NCBI RefSeq assembly: GCF_900188345.1
Contig: NZ_FZOD01000037.1
Span: 29,859 to 93,858 of the forward strand
Source of the DNA: Streptosporangium subroseum
GTDB taxonomy: Bacteria; Actinomycetota; Actinomycetes; Streptosporangiales; Streptosporangiaceae
Direction: 5' to 3'
DNA: 64,000 bases
Below the pieces are notes generated by a model. It did no database searches, had not been told where the DNA came from, and worked only from the letters and a program-made list of their open reading frames with translations. Within the stretch, counting starts at the first letter, position 1. Each line of letters starts with the position of its first letter. Made by a program: the position numbers and the translations under genes. Shown here piece after piece: positions 19,236 through 28,027 of this stretch.

Positions 19236-19840
19236 TTGGTGGTTCCTCTCGAATATCCGGCCCTGCCCTGCCCCCGGAAGTAGGCCGCGGGGGTCGTTCC
19301 CGGCCCGGTCTTGGCCTTGGCCACCGCCTCGGCCAGCCTGCTCTGGGCCCCGCCCCGCCACACGTGGCAGATCGCGAGCGCGAGCGCGTCGGCGGCGTCG
19401 GCGGGCTTGGGCATGGCGTCCAGCCGCAGCAGCCGGGTCACCATGGTTCCCACCTGCTGTTTGTCGGCCGTGCCGCTGCCGGTGATCGCGGCCTTGACCT
19501 CGGAAGGGGTGTGCAACGCGACCGGCAGCCCCCTGCGGGAGGCGCACAGGATCGCCACGGCGGACGCCTGCGCGGTGCCCATCACGGTCCTGAGGTTGTG
19601 CTGGGCGAAAACCCGCTCCACGGCCACCGCGTCGGGCTTGACCTCGTCGAGCCACTGCTCGATGCCCGCCTCGATCGCCACCAGCCGGGCTCCGAGGTCG
19701 TCATCGGCCGGCGTTCTGACGACTCCGACCTTGATCAGGCTCAACGGCGCCCCGGGCCGCCCCTCGACGGCACCGAGCCCGCACCGGGTCAGCCCGGGAT
19801 CGATCCCCATCACCCGCAGCTCGGGCAACCGCACTGACAC
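19232..19840 (-). CDS. ruvC: Holliday junction resolvase RuvC
   Basis: Endonuclease that cuts Holliday junctions symmetrically; 202 residues. The RNase H-like active site is visible: MGIDPGLTRCG (first Asp), VAVERVFAQHN (Glu) and the C-terminal DAADALALAICH (Asp pair). The chain ends with a basic tail somewhat longer than in E. coli. It is the first gene of the coupled ruvC-ruvA-orf97-ruvB run. The upstream genes yebC and pdxT, usually adjacent in actinobacteria, are separated here by an acetyltransferase and an antiporter. Confidence 0.95.
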   Translation of the reverse strand: MSVRLPELRVMGIDPGLTRCGLGAVEGRPGAPLSLIKVGVVRTPADDDLGARLVAIEAGIEQWLDEVKPDAVAVERVFAQHNLRTVMGTAQASAVAILCASRRGLPVALHTPSEVKAAITGSGTADKQQVGTMVTRLLRLDAMPKPADAADALALAICHVWRGGAQSRLAEAVAKAKTGPGTTPAAYFRGQGRAGYSRGTTK

Positions 19841-19941
19841 GCCTCCGCTCGCCGAACACCTGTTCGGTGCCCGACTCTACCGCGTGAGGGCACGCCACGC
19901 ACGGCTGTGCGGACACGTCGCGCGCGGTTCGCCACCGGCGG

Positions 19942-21105
19942 TCAGAAGTGGTCAAGCATATGCGGCCTGGCGTGGAAGGCGGCGTCGAGGACCTCGTCGG
20001 CGTCCGTCGGGCCGGTGAGCGTTCCCGAGCGGCGGAGGGTGGCGGTCGGGACCCCGGCGAACAGGGCGGAGAAGGCGCCGGCGGTGAAGACGGGGACGGC
20101 CCCCGGTTGGGACCCCGCGGGCTCGACCGTACCGGATCCGTCCGCGACGGACAGGCGCCAGGGGCCGGAGTTGGCGGGACGCTGGGGGTCGTCGACCTGG
20201 ATCACGGCGTCGAGGGTGACGCCCGCGGGGAAGCCACGCCGGCCGACGGCCGCGGCGAGGTCGATGACGCGGAACATCCAGCGGGTCTGCCCGACCTCGT
20301 CCCTGGGGCGGTCGCCGATCAGCCAGAACACCGGGTCGTCGGGGGCGACGACCGCGTGGACCGATGCGGCGACGGAGGATGACGAGCCGACCAGCGACCA
20401 CAGGGCGCGGGCGGTGGCCTCCGAGCCCGCGACGAGGTTGCCGACCTCGATGTCGCCGCCGTCCCAGCGATAGATGAGGAAGCCGTCGTCGGCCAGGTAG
20501 AGGAAGTCGTCCTTCCTCTCCAGCCACAGGCGCCAGATCCGCTCGTCCCAGCAGATGGGACCGGAGGCGCGGGTGGCGGCGTGGACGCGGTTGAGGACCG
20601 CGATCACCTCGGGAGCGTCGTCGGGACCCATCCGGCGGACCTTGACCTGCTCGGTGGGCCTGATCGTACGCAGGGCCTCGGTTGGCAGGGTGGCCCGGTG
20701 CATGGCGCCCGCGTGCTCCCAGCCGAGTGACCGGTAGATCCGGGTGGTGGCCGGGTAGAGCGCCGAGATGGGGTGACCGAGGTCCGCGCAGCGGTCGATG
20801 GTGGCCCGCATCAGCGTCCGGCCGACGCCACGTCCGCGGTCCTCGGGCGCGACCGTCACCGAACCGATGCCGGCCATGGAGATCGGCCTGCCGTGCCACC
20901 ACTGGGTGAGATCGTTGATCTTGCTCATCGCGACGAGCCGGGAGCCGTCGACGACGCCGAGATACCTCCCGCCGGCGAGCACCGGGATGACATGCCTGCG
21001 CCAGGCGTCCACCTCGCCGTCGGAGACCGGCCCGAAGGCGCGTTTGCGATTGTCCAGGACCGCGTCGAAGTCGTCGACGGTCAGATCACGTAGCTCCACG
21101 GTCAC
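19942..21105 (-). CDS. Eis-like GNAT acetyltransferase
   Basis: A 387-residue two-GNAT/SCP2-fold protein of the Eis (enhanced intracellular survival) family, which acetylates amines such as aminoglycosides or polyamines from acetyl-CoA. The N-terminal GNAT motif A is SVTVAPEDRGRGVGRTLM near residues 80-95. The C-terminal third resembles a sterol-carrier fold, and the chain ends in the characteristic free carboxylate Phe (HMLDHF), which is catalytic in Eis. The true substrate is unknown. The GTG at 21105 is preferred to a TTG one codon upstream; neither has a good ribosome site. Confidence 0.85.
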   Translation of the reverse strand: MTVELRDLTVDDFDAVLDNRKRAFGPVSDGEVDAWRRHVIPVLAGGRYLGVVDGSRLVAMSKINDLTQWWHGRPISMAGIGSVTVAPEDRGRGVGRTLMRATIDRCADLGHPISALYPATTRIYRSLGWEHAGAMHRATLPTEALRTIRPTEQVKVRRMGPDDAPEVIAVLNRVHAATRASGPICWDERIWRLWLERKDDFLYLADDGFLIYRWDGGDIEVGNLVAGSEATARALWSLVGSSSSVAASVHAVVAPDDPVFWLIGDRPRDEVGQTRWMFRVIDLAAAVGRRGFPAGVTLDAVIQVDDPQRPANSGPWRLSVADGSGTVEPAGSQPGAVPVFTAGAFSALFAGVPTATLRRSGTLTGPTDADEVLDAAFHARPHMLDHF

Positions 21106-21142
21106 CAAAGATAGGGGACCGGGTGGAGAAGGTGAATCCGGG

Positions 21143-22429
21143 TCAAAGATGCCGAGCCGCGGGCTCGGCGCTCTCCTCGTCCCCTGCCTTTCCCGCCCTG
21201 TCGCGCAGGCTGTCCAGCCGCGCCATGATCGGCGTCGCCGTGACGCCGTGCACGACCAGGGATGCCAGCACGGTGAAGGCGACCACGGCCCAGAGCTCGT
21301 CGGCGGGCACGCCGAAGTCGGCCTGGCCGAGAGCGTAGGCGAGGTAGAACAGCGAGCCGATGCCCCGGATGCCGAAGAAGGCCGTCACCCCGCGTTCCCT
21401 CGGCCCCGCCGGGCCGCCCAGCCCCGCGAGCCATCCGGTCAGCGGCCGGATCACCAGCAGGAGCAGGAGGGCGACCGCCGCGCCCTCCCAGGTGAGCGAG
21501 GCCAGGCCTCCGACCGCCACGAACCCGCCGAGCAGCACGATCAGCCAGGCGGTGAACAGCCGTTCGACCTGCTCGATGAAACCGTGGAGAACCCCGTTGT
21601 ATCCATGGGTGCGCTCGGCGGCCCTGATGGTGCACGCGGTCACGAACACCGCGATGAAGCCGTATCCGTGCGCCAGCTCGGTCAGGCCGTACGCCAGGAA
21701 CGTCGCGCCCAGTGCCACGAAGCCGTCGCGGTGCTCGGCCAGCCGCAGATCGGACACCTGGGCGCGGAAGAACAGCCGGCCAAGCAGCTTTCCGATCAGC
21801 AGACCGCACACCACGCCCGCCCCGCACCGGTAGAGCAGGTCCACCAGCGCCCACTCACCGACCCACCCGGCGCCCCCGGCGGCGGCCAGGGCGATCGCGG
21901 CGTACACCAGGGGAAAGGCCAGGCCGTCGTTCAGGCCGGCCTCGGAGGTGAGGGTGAACCGGACCTCGTCGTCGGCCTTCTCCGAGTCGACGGGCTCGCC
22001 CACCTGCACGTCGGAGGCGAGCACCGGGTCGGTCGGGGCGAGCACCGCGCCCAGGAGCAGTGCCGCGGCCAGGGGCCATCCCAGCAGGCCGTAGGCGGCC
22101 GCGGTCACCCCGGCCACGGTCAGCGGGAGCGTCCATCCCAGGAGACGCCAGGTAGAGGACCAGTTTCGCCGCCCGAAGGGGCGGTTGATCGCCAGTCCGG
22201 CGCCCATCAGCGAGATGAGCACGCAGATCTCGGTGGCGTGCTCGACCAGTGCCCGGTGAGCCACCGGATCGGGCCCGGGCAGATCGAGGGGTAGGAGGTA
22301 GAGCAGGAACCCGCCGATGAGGCAGGCCAGCGGCAGTGAGAAGGGCAGCCGGTTGAGCAGCCGGGGCAGCACGGCCGCGAGCAGGGCGGCGATGCCCGCC
22401 AACGTAAAGATCAGGTCAGGGTTCCCCAT
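21143..22429 (-). CDS. CPA1-type Na+/H+ (cation/proton) antiporter
   Basis: Integral membrane exchanger of 428 residues with about 12 helices. Family signatures are the unwound-helix segment APTDPVLASDVQVGEP near residue 130 and the ion-site helix LTSEAGLNDGLAFPLVY near 165. The latter carries the conserved Asn-Asp pair of electroneutral CPA1 (NhaP-like) exchangers. It would move Na+ or K+ out against protons. It ends 38 bases from the Eis-like gene on the same strand. The C-terminal tail is short, so there is no visible regulatory domain. Confidence 0.9.
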   Translation of the reverse strand: MGNPDLIFTLAGIAALLAAVLPRLLNRLPFSLPLACLIGGFLLYLLPLDLPGPDPVAHRALVEHATEICVLISLMGAGLAINRPFGRRNWSSTWRLLGWTLPLTVAGVTAAAYGLLGWPLAAALLLGAVLAPTDPVLASDVQVGEPVDSEKADDEVRFTLTSEAGLNDGLAFPLVYAAIALAAAGGAGWVGEWALVDLLYRCGAGVVCGLLIGKLLGRLFFRAQVSDLRLAEHRDGFVALGATFLAYGLTELAHGYGFIAVFVTACTIRAAERTHGYNGVLHGFIEQVERLFTAWLIVLLGGFVAVGGLASLTWEGAAVALLLLLVIRPLTGWLAGLGGPAGPRERGVTAFFGIRGIGSLFYLAYALGQADFGVPADELWAVVAFTVLASLVVHGVTATPIMARLDSLRDRAGKAGDEESAEPAARHL

Positions 22430-22502
22430 GGTCCGCCTGATATGCCCTTGACCTAAAGGACAAACCTCACAGAGAGCCCGAGGCTACCCAGGAACCGCGA
22501 AA

Positions 22503-22531
22503 TGCCCGCCTTCCCTGCGGAGAGGCGGGCA
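22503..22531 (-). terminator. terminator after yebC
   Basis: A 9-bp perfect stem (22503-22511 with 22523-22531) lies 11 bases after the yebC stop and is followed on the minus strand by TTTCG. Confidence 0.65.
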
Positions 22532-22541
22532 CTCCGGACGG

Positions 22542-23294
22542 TTACGCGTCGAGCTTCTCCAGGATCTCGTCGGAGACGTCGAAGTTCGCCCAGACGTTCT
22601 GGACGTCGTCGTCGTCCTCCAGCGCGTCGATCAGCCTGAAGACCTTGCGCGCGCCGTCCTCGTCGAGCGGGACGCTCATCGTCGGCATGAAGCTCGACTC
22701 GGCCGAGTCGTAGTCGATCCCGGCGTCCTGCAGGGCCTTGCGGACCGGGACCAGGTCGGTGGCCTCGGAGACGACCTCGAACTGGTCACCCAGATCGTTG
22801 ACCTCCTCGGCTCCCGCGTCGAGGACCGCGGTCAGCACGTCGTCCTCGGACAGACCCCCCCTGGGGACGAGCACAACGCCCTTACGGTTGAACATGTAGG
22901 AGACCGAGCCGGGGTCGGCCAGCGAGCCGCCGTTGCGGCTCAGGGCGACGCGAACCCCGGTGGCCGCCCGGTTGCGGTTGTCGGTGAGGCACTCGATCAG
23001 CACCGCGACACCGCCGGGGGCGTAGCCCTCGTACATGATGGTCTGCCAGTCGGCGCCGCCGGCCTCCAGGCCGCCGCCGCGCTTGCGGGCACGCTCGATG
23101 TTGTCGATCGGGACCGAGCTCTTGCGCGCCTTGGTGATGGCGTCGAAAAGCGTCGGATTACCGTCCACATCGGGGCCGCCGGTCCGGGCCGCGACTTCGA
23201 TGTTCTTGATGAGCTTGGCGAACAGCTTGCCCCGCTTGGAGTCAAGCGCGGCTTTCTTGTGCTTCGTCGTCGCCCATTTGGAGTGGCCGGACAT
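22542..23294 (-). CDS. yebC: YebC/PmpR-family protein
   Basis: A 250-residue protein of the YebC family, known as a DNA-binding transcriptional regulator in some bacteria and as a translation factor that relieves ribosome stalling at proline runs in others. The N-terminus MSGHSKWATTKHKKAALDSK, the central GPGGVAVLIE-like segment (GYAPGGVAVLIECLTDN near 95) and the acidic C-terminus are all typical. It begins 3 bases after the pdxT stop, so the two are co-transcribed. Confidence 0.96.
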   Translation of the reverse strand: MSGHSKWATTKHKKAALDSKRGKLFAKLIKNIEVAARTGGPDVDGNPTLFDAITKARKSSVPIDNIERARKRGGGLEAGGADWQTIMYEGYAPGGVAVLIECLTDNRNRAATGVRVALSRNGGSLADPGSVSYMFNRKGVVLVPRGGLSEDDVLTAVLDAGAEEVNDLGDQFEVVSEATDLVPVRKALQDAGIDYDSAESSFMPTMSVPLDEDGARKVFRLIDALEDDDDVQNVWANFDVSDEILEKLDA

Positions 23295-23297
23295 CGC

Positions 23298-23888
23298 CTA
23301 GAACTCCCTCACCATCTCAGCAAAATATGAATGCACACCGACATCCCCGGTAAGTTCCGGGTGGAAGGACGTGGCGAGCAGCGGTCCTTGGCGGACCGCG
23401 ACGATCCTATCCCCAGGTTCGGCCCGTGCCAGCACTTCGACATCGGAACCCATGGATTCCACCCATGGAGCGCGAATGAAGATCGCGCGCATCTCGCCGC
23501 GCCCGGCGAAGTCGATGTCGGCCTCGAAGGAGTCGACCTGACGTCCGAAGGCGTTGCGGCGGACCACCATGTCGATGCCGCCGATCGTCTGCTGCCCCTC
23601 GATCCCGCCCTCGATCCGATCGGCCAGCATGATCATGCCGGCGCAGGAACCGTAGGCGGGCATACCGCTCTTGATCCGCATCCGGAGCGGTTCGAGCAGC
23701 TCGAACGTCTCGGCGAGCTTCCACATCGTGGTGGACTCCCCGCCGGGGATGATCAGCCCGTCGACCGCCTCAAGCTCGGCGGGACGCCGTACGGCCACCG
23801 CCTTCGCGCCCACCGCCTCCAGCGCGCGCACGTGCTCGCGCACGTCTCCCTGCAGAGCGAACACGCCGATCGTCGGGGCGATGGTCAC
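23298..23888 (-). CDS. pdxT: pyridoxal 5'-phosphate synthase glutaminase subunit PdxT
   Basis: Class I glutaminase that feeds ammonia to PdxS for DXP-independent PLP synthesis; 196 residues. The start GVFALQGDVREH, the oxyanion strand LIIPGGESTT near 48, the nucleophile-bearing GSCAGMI (Cys near 81) and the His-Glu pair in SFHPELT near 172-174 are all present. The start is GTG with AAGGA upstream. Its partner pdxS lies 2 kb upstream on the same strand, separated by phoD, so the two subunits are not in one tight operon here. Confidence 0.96.
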   Translation of the reverse strand: MTIAPTIGVFALQGDVREHVRALEAVGAKAVAVRRPAELEAVDGLIIPGGESTTMWKLAETFELLEPLRMRIKSGMPAYGSCAGMIMLADRIEGGIEGQQTIGGIDMVVRRNAFGRQVDSFEADIDFAGRGEMRAIFIRAPWVESMGSDVEVLARAEPGDRIVAVRQGPLLATSFHPELTGDVGVHSYFAEMVREF

Positions 23889-24011
23889 CTATGGTCCTTT
23901 CAACGAGCCTGGAATGCCCTCCTAGCGTATGACCACTCCGTGGATCGCCCCAAACCCGATCATTGCCAGCAGGACAGGACCGCGACGGGAGAAGCCTCCT
24001 GGACGCGAAAG

Positions 24012-24039
24012 GGGCGGCGCCCCCGGAGGGACGCCGCCC
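24012..24039 (-). terminator. possible terminator after phoD
   Basis: An 8-bp GC stem (24012-24019 with 24032-24039) lies 15 bases past the phoD stop. On the minus strand it is followed by CCTTTC. The rest of the 165-base gap to pdxT holds the pdxT leader. Confidence 0.4.
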
Positions 24040-24053
24040 GCGACCGGCGACGA

Positions 24054-25739
24054 TCAGGGACGCTTGGTCTCCAGGTCCACGACCTCCTGGATCCGGTCGA
24101 CCCCGGGGGTCCTGGCGGCCGACGGGTCGAGCGGGCGCAGATAGGTCTGCTGGACGCCCGGGACCCGGTCCTCGATCACGAAGGTCGCCTTGGTGTACGC
24201 CTCCGCGCCCGCCTGCGTGACCCGCGGCAGCACCTTGAAGTCCGCGGTGAGCTGATCGCGCCCGACCCGGGTGATCACGTAGCCGCGCTGGTTGTTGTAG
24301 AACTTCAGGTGCGGGTTGATGGTCAGGAACGGCTGGGTCTTCGGGTCGGAGTCGGCGCCGTCGCCACCGGTGGTGATGGAGGAGGCGACCAGCTCCGAGC
24401 CGACCGTGCGCGTGGTGGGGTCGTCGTAGTCGAGTTTGAGGTCACTCGCCCAGTGGGCGTGCACGTCGCCGGTGAGCACGACGGGGTTGCGCACCTTGGC
24501 GTCGACCCAGCCCTGGGTGATCCGCTGCCTGGAGGCGACGTAACCGTCCCAGGCGTCCTGGCTGGTGATCTTGGCCGGTCCGGCGTTGTTGTCGCGCTGG
24601 GCGAAGAAGACCTGCTGGCCGAGGATGTCCCACCGCGCCCGCGAGCGGCGGAAACCGTCCAGCAGCCAGCGCTCCTGCGCCGCACCGGTGATCGAACGGG
24701 CGGGGTCGACCGCCTCCGGGCAGTCGTCGTAGCCGTCGCCGCAGCCCTGGTCGCTGCGGTACTGCCGGGTGTCGAGCATGTGGAAGTTGGCCAGCTGTCC
24801 CCACTGGATCCGCCGGTAGAGCTGCATGTCGATGCCCCGCGGGATGGATCCGCGCCGCAGCGGCATGTTCTCGTAGTACGCGCGGAAGGCCGCCTCGCGC
24901 CGGGTGAGGAAGTCCGGCTGGGGGACCTCCGGCTTCTCCGGCACCTCGTCGGCCCAGTTGTTGTCCAGCTCGTGGTCGTCCCAGACGACCAGCCAGGGCG
25001 CGGCGGCGTGCGCGGCCTGCAGGTCGGGGTCGGTCTTGTACTGGGCGTGCCGCTGACGGTAGTTCGCCAGGCTCTCGGTCTCGGGGCCCTCGTGGTGGCG
25101 GATGTTGCCGCCGGGGATGGTGTAGGTGTCGCGCCGGTACTCGTACTGGTAGTCGCCCAGGTGCAGGATCAGATCGGGCTGCTCCTCGGCCAGGCGCCCG
25201 TAGGCGGTGAAGTAGCCGTGTTCGTACTGGGCGCAGGAGACGAAGGCCATCGCCAGGCCCGAACCGTAGGAGGACGCGTGCGGGGCGGTCCTGGCGCGGC
25301 CCATCGGCGAGACGTAGTGGCCGACCTTGAAGCGGTACCAGTAGTCCCGGTCCGAGGAGAGCCCGTCCAGCTCGACGTGGACGCTGTGACCCCACTCCGG
25401 GGTCGCCGCGGCCACGCCCCGCCGCACGACGCGGCGGCCTGCCTCGTCGCTGTAAACCTGCCAGTCAACCGAGAAGCGCCTGCTGGGCATCCCGCCCAGG
25501 CCGTCCTCGGCGAGAGGCTGGGGTGCCAGGCGGGTCCAGATGACAAAGCCGCCCGCGTCGGGATCGCCGGAGGCGACGCCGAGCGTGAAGGGGTTGGCGC
25601 TCAGGCCACGGGAGGCCAGGGAGGCGGCGCTCTCCGAAGCGGCGGGGCCGGGATCGGCGTTCGCGATGGCGGGAACACCGGCCACCGCGCCCGCCGCGAT
25701 GCCGGTGACAAGAAAGGACCGTCGGGTGAGCCGGGACAT
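24054..25739 (-). CDS. phoD: Tat-exported alkaline phosphatase PhoD
   Basis: Extracellular phosphodiesterase/phosphatase of the PhoD family (Ca/Fe metalloenzyme), 561 residues. A twin-arginine signal (SRLTRRSFLVTG, hydrophobic core to about residue 28, ANA cleavage site) leads to a fibronectin-like N-domain and the catalytic domain. Metal-site motifs are HLGDYQYEY, VVWDDHELDNNW and LTGDVHAHW. The ATG at 25739 has GGGAGG six bases upstream; a longer in-frame start at 25766 would precede the Tat motif by nine residues. Genes of this type are usually phosphate-starvation induced, but I did not identify a clear PHO box here. Confidence 0.94.
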   Translation of the reverse strand: MSRLTRRSFLVTGIAAGAVAGVPAIANADPGPAASESAASLASRGLSANPFTLGVASGDPDAGGFVIWTRLAPQPLAEDGLGGMPSRRFSVDWQVYSDEAGRRVVRRGVAAATPEWGHSVHVELDGLSSDRDYWYRFKVGHYVSPMGRARTAPHASSYGSGLAMAFVSCAQYEHGYFTAYGRLAEEQPDLILHLGDYQYEYRRDTYTIPGGNIRHHEGPETESLANYRQRHAQYKTDPDLQAAHAAAPWLVVWDDHELDNNWADEVPEKPEVPQPDFLTRREAAFRAYYENMPLRRGSIPRGIDMQLYRRIQWGQLANFHMLDTRQYRSDQGCGDGYDDCPEAVDPARSITGAAQERWLLDGFRRSRARWDILGQQVFFAQRDNNAGPAKITSQDAWDGYVASRQRITQGWVDAKVRNPVVLTGDVHAHWASDLKLDYDDPTTRTVGSELVASSITTGGDGADSDPKTQPFLTINPHLKFYNNQRGYVITRVGRDQLTADFKVLPRVTQAGAEAYTKATFVIEDRVPGVQQTYLRPLDPSAARTPGVDRIQEVVDLETKRP

Positions 25740-25826
25740 GGGGGGCCTCCCAGAGTGATCAGGCACGAATGCCCGTCAGCCTTGCTGAGCATCATGACGG
25801 GAGAGTGAACTTCTCCGGTCATGAAA

Positions 25827-25855
25827 AAGGCGACATCCTCCATGGATGTCGCCTT
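25827..25855 (-). terminator. rho-independent terminator of pdxS
   Basis: A 12-bp perfect stem (25827-25838 with 25844-25855) and a five-base loop, followed on the minus strand by TTTTTC. It starts 12 bases after the pdxS stop. Confidence 0.9.
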
Positions 25856-25867
25856 CCCCGAAACTCC

Positions 25868-26782
25868 CTACCAGCCGCGCTCGGCCAGCCGGTGCGGAAC
25901 CGGAATGTCGCTGACGTTGATGCCGACCATGGCCTCGCCGAGGCCGCGGGAGACCTTGGCGATGACGTCGGGGTCGTCGTGGAACGTGGTGGCCTTGACG
26001 ATCGCGGCGGCACGCTGGGCCGGGTTGCCGGCCTTGAAGATGCCCGAGCCGACGAACACGCCCTCGGCGCCGAGCTGCATCATCATCGCGGCGTCGGCCG
26101 GGGTGGCGATGCCGCCCGCGGTGAACAGCACGACGGGCAGCTTGCCGGTCCTGGCCACCTCGGCGACCAGCTCGTACGGCGCCTGCAGCTCCTTGGCCGC
26201 GACGTACAGCTCGTCCTCGGGCAGCGAGGAGAGGCGCTTGAGCTCACCCCTGATCTTGCGCATGTGGGTGGTGGCGTTGGAGACGTCACCGGTGCCGGCC
26301 TCGCCCTTGGAGCGGATCATCGCCGCGCCCTCGGTGATGCGGCGCAGCGCCTCGCCCAGGCTGGTCGCGCCGCAGACGAAGGGCACCGTGAACTGCCACT
26401 TGTCGATGTGGTTGGCGAAGTCGGCCGGAGTCAGCACCTCGGACTCGTCGACGTAGTCGACACCGAGCGACTGGAGCACCTGCGCCTCGACGAAGTGGCC
26501 GATGCGGGCCTTGGCCATGACGGGGATCGAGACGGCGGCGATGATGCCGTCGATCATGTCGGGGTCGCTCATCCGGGAGACGCCGCCCTGGGCGCGAATA
26601 TCGGCGGGAACGCGCTCGAGGGCCATGACCGCGACGGCACCGGCGTCCTCGGCGATCTTGGCCTGCTCGGCGTTGACGACGTCCATGATGACGCCGCCCT
26701 TGAGCATCTCTGCCATGCCGCGCTTGACCCGGGCGGTGCCGGTGACGGTGGTCTCGGTGACTTCGGGCGTGCTGCTGGACAC
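25868..26782 (-). CDS. pdxS: pyridoxal 5'-phosphate synthase lyase subunit PdxS
   Basis: TIM-barrel PLP synthase that condenses ribose 5-phosphate, glyceraldehyde 3-phosphate and ammonia from PdxT; 304 residues. Diagnostic segments are KRGMAEMLKGGVIMDV near residue 20 (with active-site Asp), VDYVDESEVLTPAD near 110, the second Lys region VCGATSLGEALRRI, and GGIATPADAAMMMQLG near 225. Start GTG. It has its own strong terminator and an inverted repeat in its leader, so it is probably regulated separately from pdxT. Confidence 0.97.
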   Translation of the reverse strand: MSSSTPEVTETTVTGTARVKRGMAEMLKGGVIMDVVNAEQAKIAEDAGAVAVMALERVPADIRAQGGVSRMSDPDMIDGIIAAVSIPVMAKARIGHFVEAQVLQSLGVDYVDESEVLTPADFANHIDKWQFTVPFVCGATSLGEALRRITEGAAMIRSKGEAGTGDVSNATTHMRKIRGELKRLSSLPEDELYVAAKELQAPYELVAEVARTGKLPVVLFTAGGIATPADAAMMMQLGAEGVFVGSGIFKAGNPAQRAAAIVKATTFHDDPDVIAKVSRGLGEAMVGINVSDIPVPHRLAERGW

Positions 26783-26885
26783 GGTCTTTACCTCACGACG
26801 GCTGGTTGCGGATCACGGGCCGCCCGTGGGGGACGGCCACCACCTCTCCATGGTAGGCGCTGATCAGCTCGCCCCCCTACACCGT

Positions 26886-26917
26886 CTTGTCCCGCTTGAA
26901 CGATCTTCTTGGACAAG
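26886..26917. promoter_or_regulatory. inverted repeat upstream of pdxS
   Basis: CTTGTCC at 26886-26892 and GGACAAG at 26911-26917 form a 7-bp inverted repeat with an 18-base spacer, about 105 bases upstream of the pdxS start and just past the DUF3048 stop. It could be an operator of the PdxR type or a DUF3048 terminator arm. Confidence 0.35.
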
Positions 26918-26934
26918 TTGTACGGCTCGCGCCG

Positions 26935-27945
26935 TCAGGGAATGACCGGCTTGGGCGCGGCCAGGACCACCCAGACCTGGCCGGGAGCGAAGTTCATCGG
27001 CTCCCCCGCCGCGGTGGTGAAGACGGTGCCGTCCTTCTCCGAGTCACGCGACCACTCGGCCTTGAACGCCTGGCCGTCGCGGAGCACGACCGCCTTGCCC
27101 TTGCCGGTGGTGTGCATCAGGGGCGTGTAGCTGTCGTTCAGGTCGTGGAACTCCGAGCGCTCGGTCTTGACGTACTGCACGACGATCGTGGGCGCGCCGA
27201 GCTGGCCGCCCTCGGCCGCCATGTCCTTCTGCCCGTCCTGCCAGATCAGCCACTTGCCCGCGGTCTCCGACCAGCCGAAGGTGAAGCGGGCGCCGGGATA
27301 CTTCACGCTGAACGTCTTCTTGGGCACACCGCCCTCGGGGGCGTCTCCGAAGGTGAAGCCGATGTCCTTCTCCTTGGTCGCCTTGGGCGCCGCCGCCAGC
27401 AGTTGCTTGGTGTTGGCGAACAGGTTGTAGGGCGCGTAACGCCCCGGCTGGCGGAAGTAGGCGCCCGGCACCCGGCTGTCGGAGACGTCGAACAGCGACG
27501 CCTTCGCGATGAAGGGCAGCATCTTGGTCTGCGCGCCCGAGTAGGCGAATGCGGGCTTTCCGAACTGCGGCATGAGGTGCAGGTCGGAGATCCGGGCGCT
27601 GCGGACCGGGCCGATCTTGGCCGGGGGGTTCGAGGAGAAGACCGCCATCAGCCGGGTCAGGCCCGCCTCGACCTGCTCGATGTAGACGATGTCGGCTTTC
27701 TTGAGGCCGAGCTGCGGCTTGCCCGACGAGGTGTTCTCGATCTTCGCCACCAGCACGGGCTTGCGGGCCGCACCCGGGAGCCCGGTGAACGGGTGGGTCG
27801 GCTCGGGGGTGGGAGTCGCGGGGGGAGCCGTGGCCGCCTGCGCGGCCTGACCCGCGGCGGGCGAATCGGCGGAAGAGCAGGCAGCGGCCGGCGCCAGAAC
27901 CGTCACTCCCGCCAGCGTGATGGCGATCATCCGGGGCACCCGCAC
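26935..27945 (-). CDS. DUF3048-containing lipoprotein
   Basis: Secreted lipoprotein of 336 residues. The signal peptide ends in a lipobox, TVLAPAAAC, with the lipidated Cys near residue 23. A Pro/Thr/Ala linker follows, then the DUF3048 domain, whose N-terminal half has FTGLPG and KIENTSSGKPQLGL and whose C-terminal half starts about residue 210. Known members include Bacillus YerB. The function is unknown, although their envelope location suggests a wall-related role. It has the same orientation as pdxS, 153 bases upstream of it, and is followed by an inverted repeat. Confidence 0.88.
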   Translation of the reverse strand: MRVPRMIAITLAGVTVLAPAAACSSADSPAAGQAAQAATAPPATPTPEPTHPFTGLPGAARKPVLVAKIENTSSGKPQLGLKKADIVYIEQVEAGLTRLMAVFSSNPPAKIGPVRSARISDLHLMPQFGKPAFAYSGAQTKMLPFIAKASLFDVSDSRVPGAYFRQPGRYAPYNLFANTKQLLAAAPKATKEKDIGFTFGDAPEGGVPKKTFSVKYPGARFTFGWSETAGKWLIWQDGQKDMAAEGGQLGAPTIVVQYVKTERSEFHDLNDSYTPLMHTTGKGKAVVLRDGQAFKAEWSRDSEKDGTVFTTAAGEPMNFAPGQVWVVLAAPKPVIP

Positions 27946-28027
27946 GACTACATCTCCTCAAGTCGGTCACGAAATGCCAAGAGCCTACCCGTGTCCGACT
28001 TGTCAGGTGCCGTGCTTTATAAAGGCA

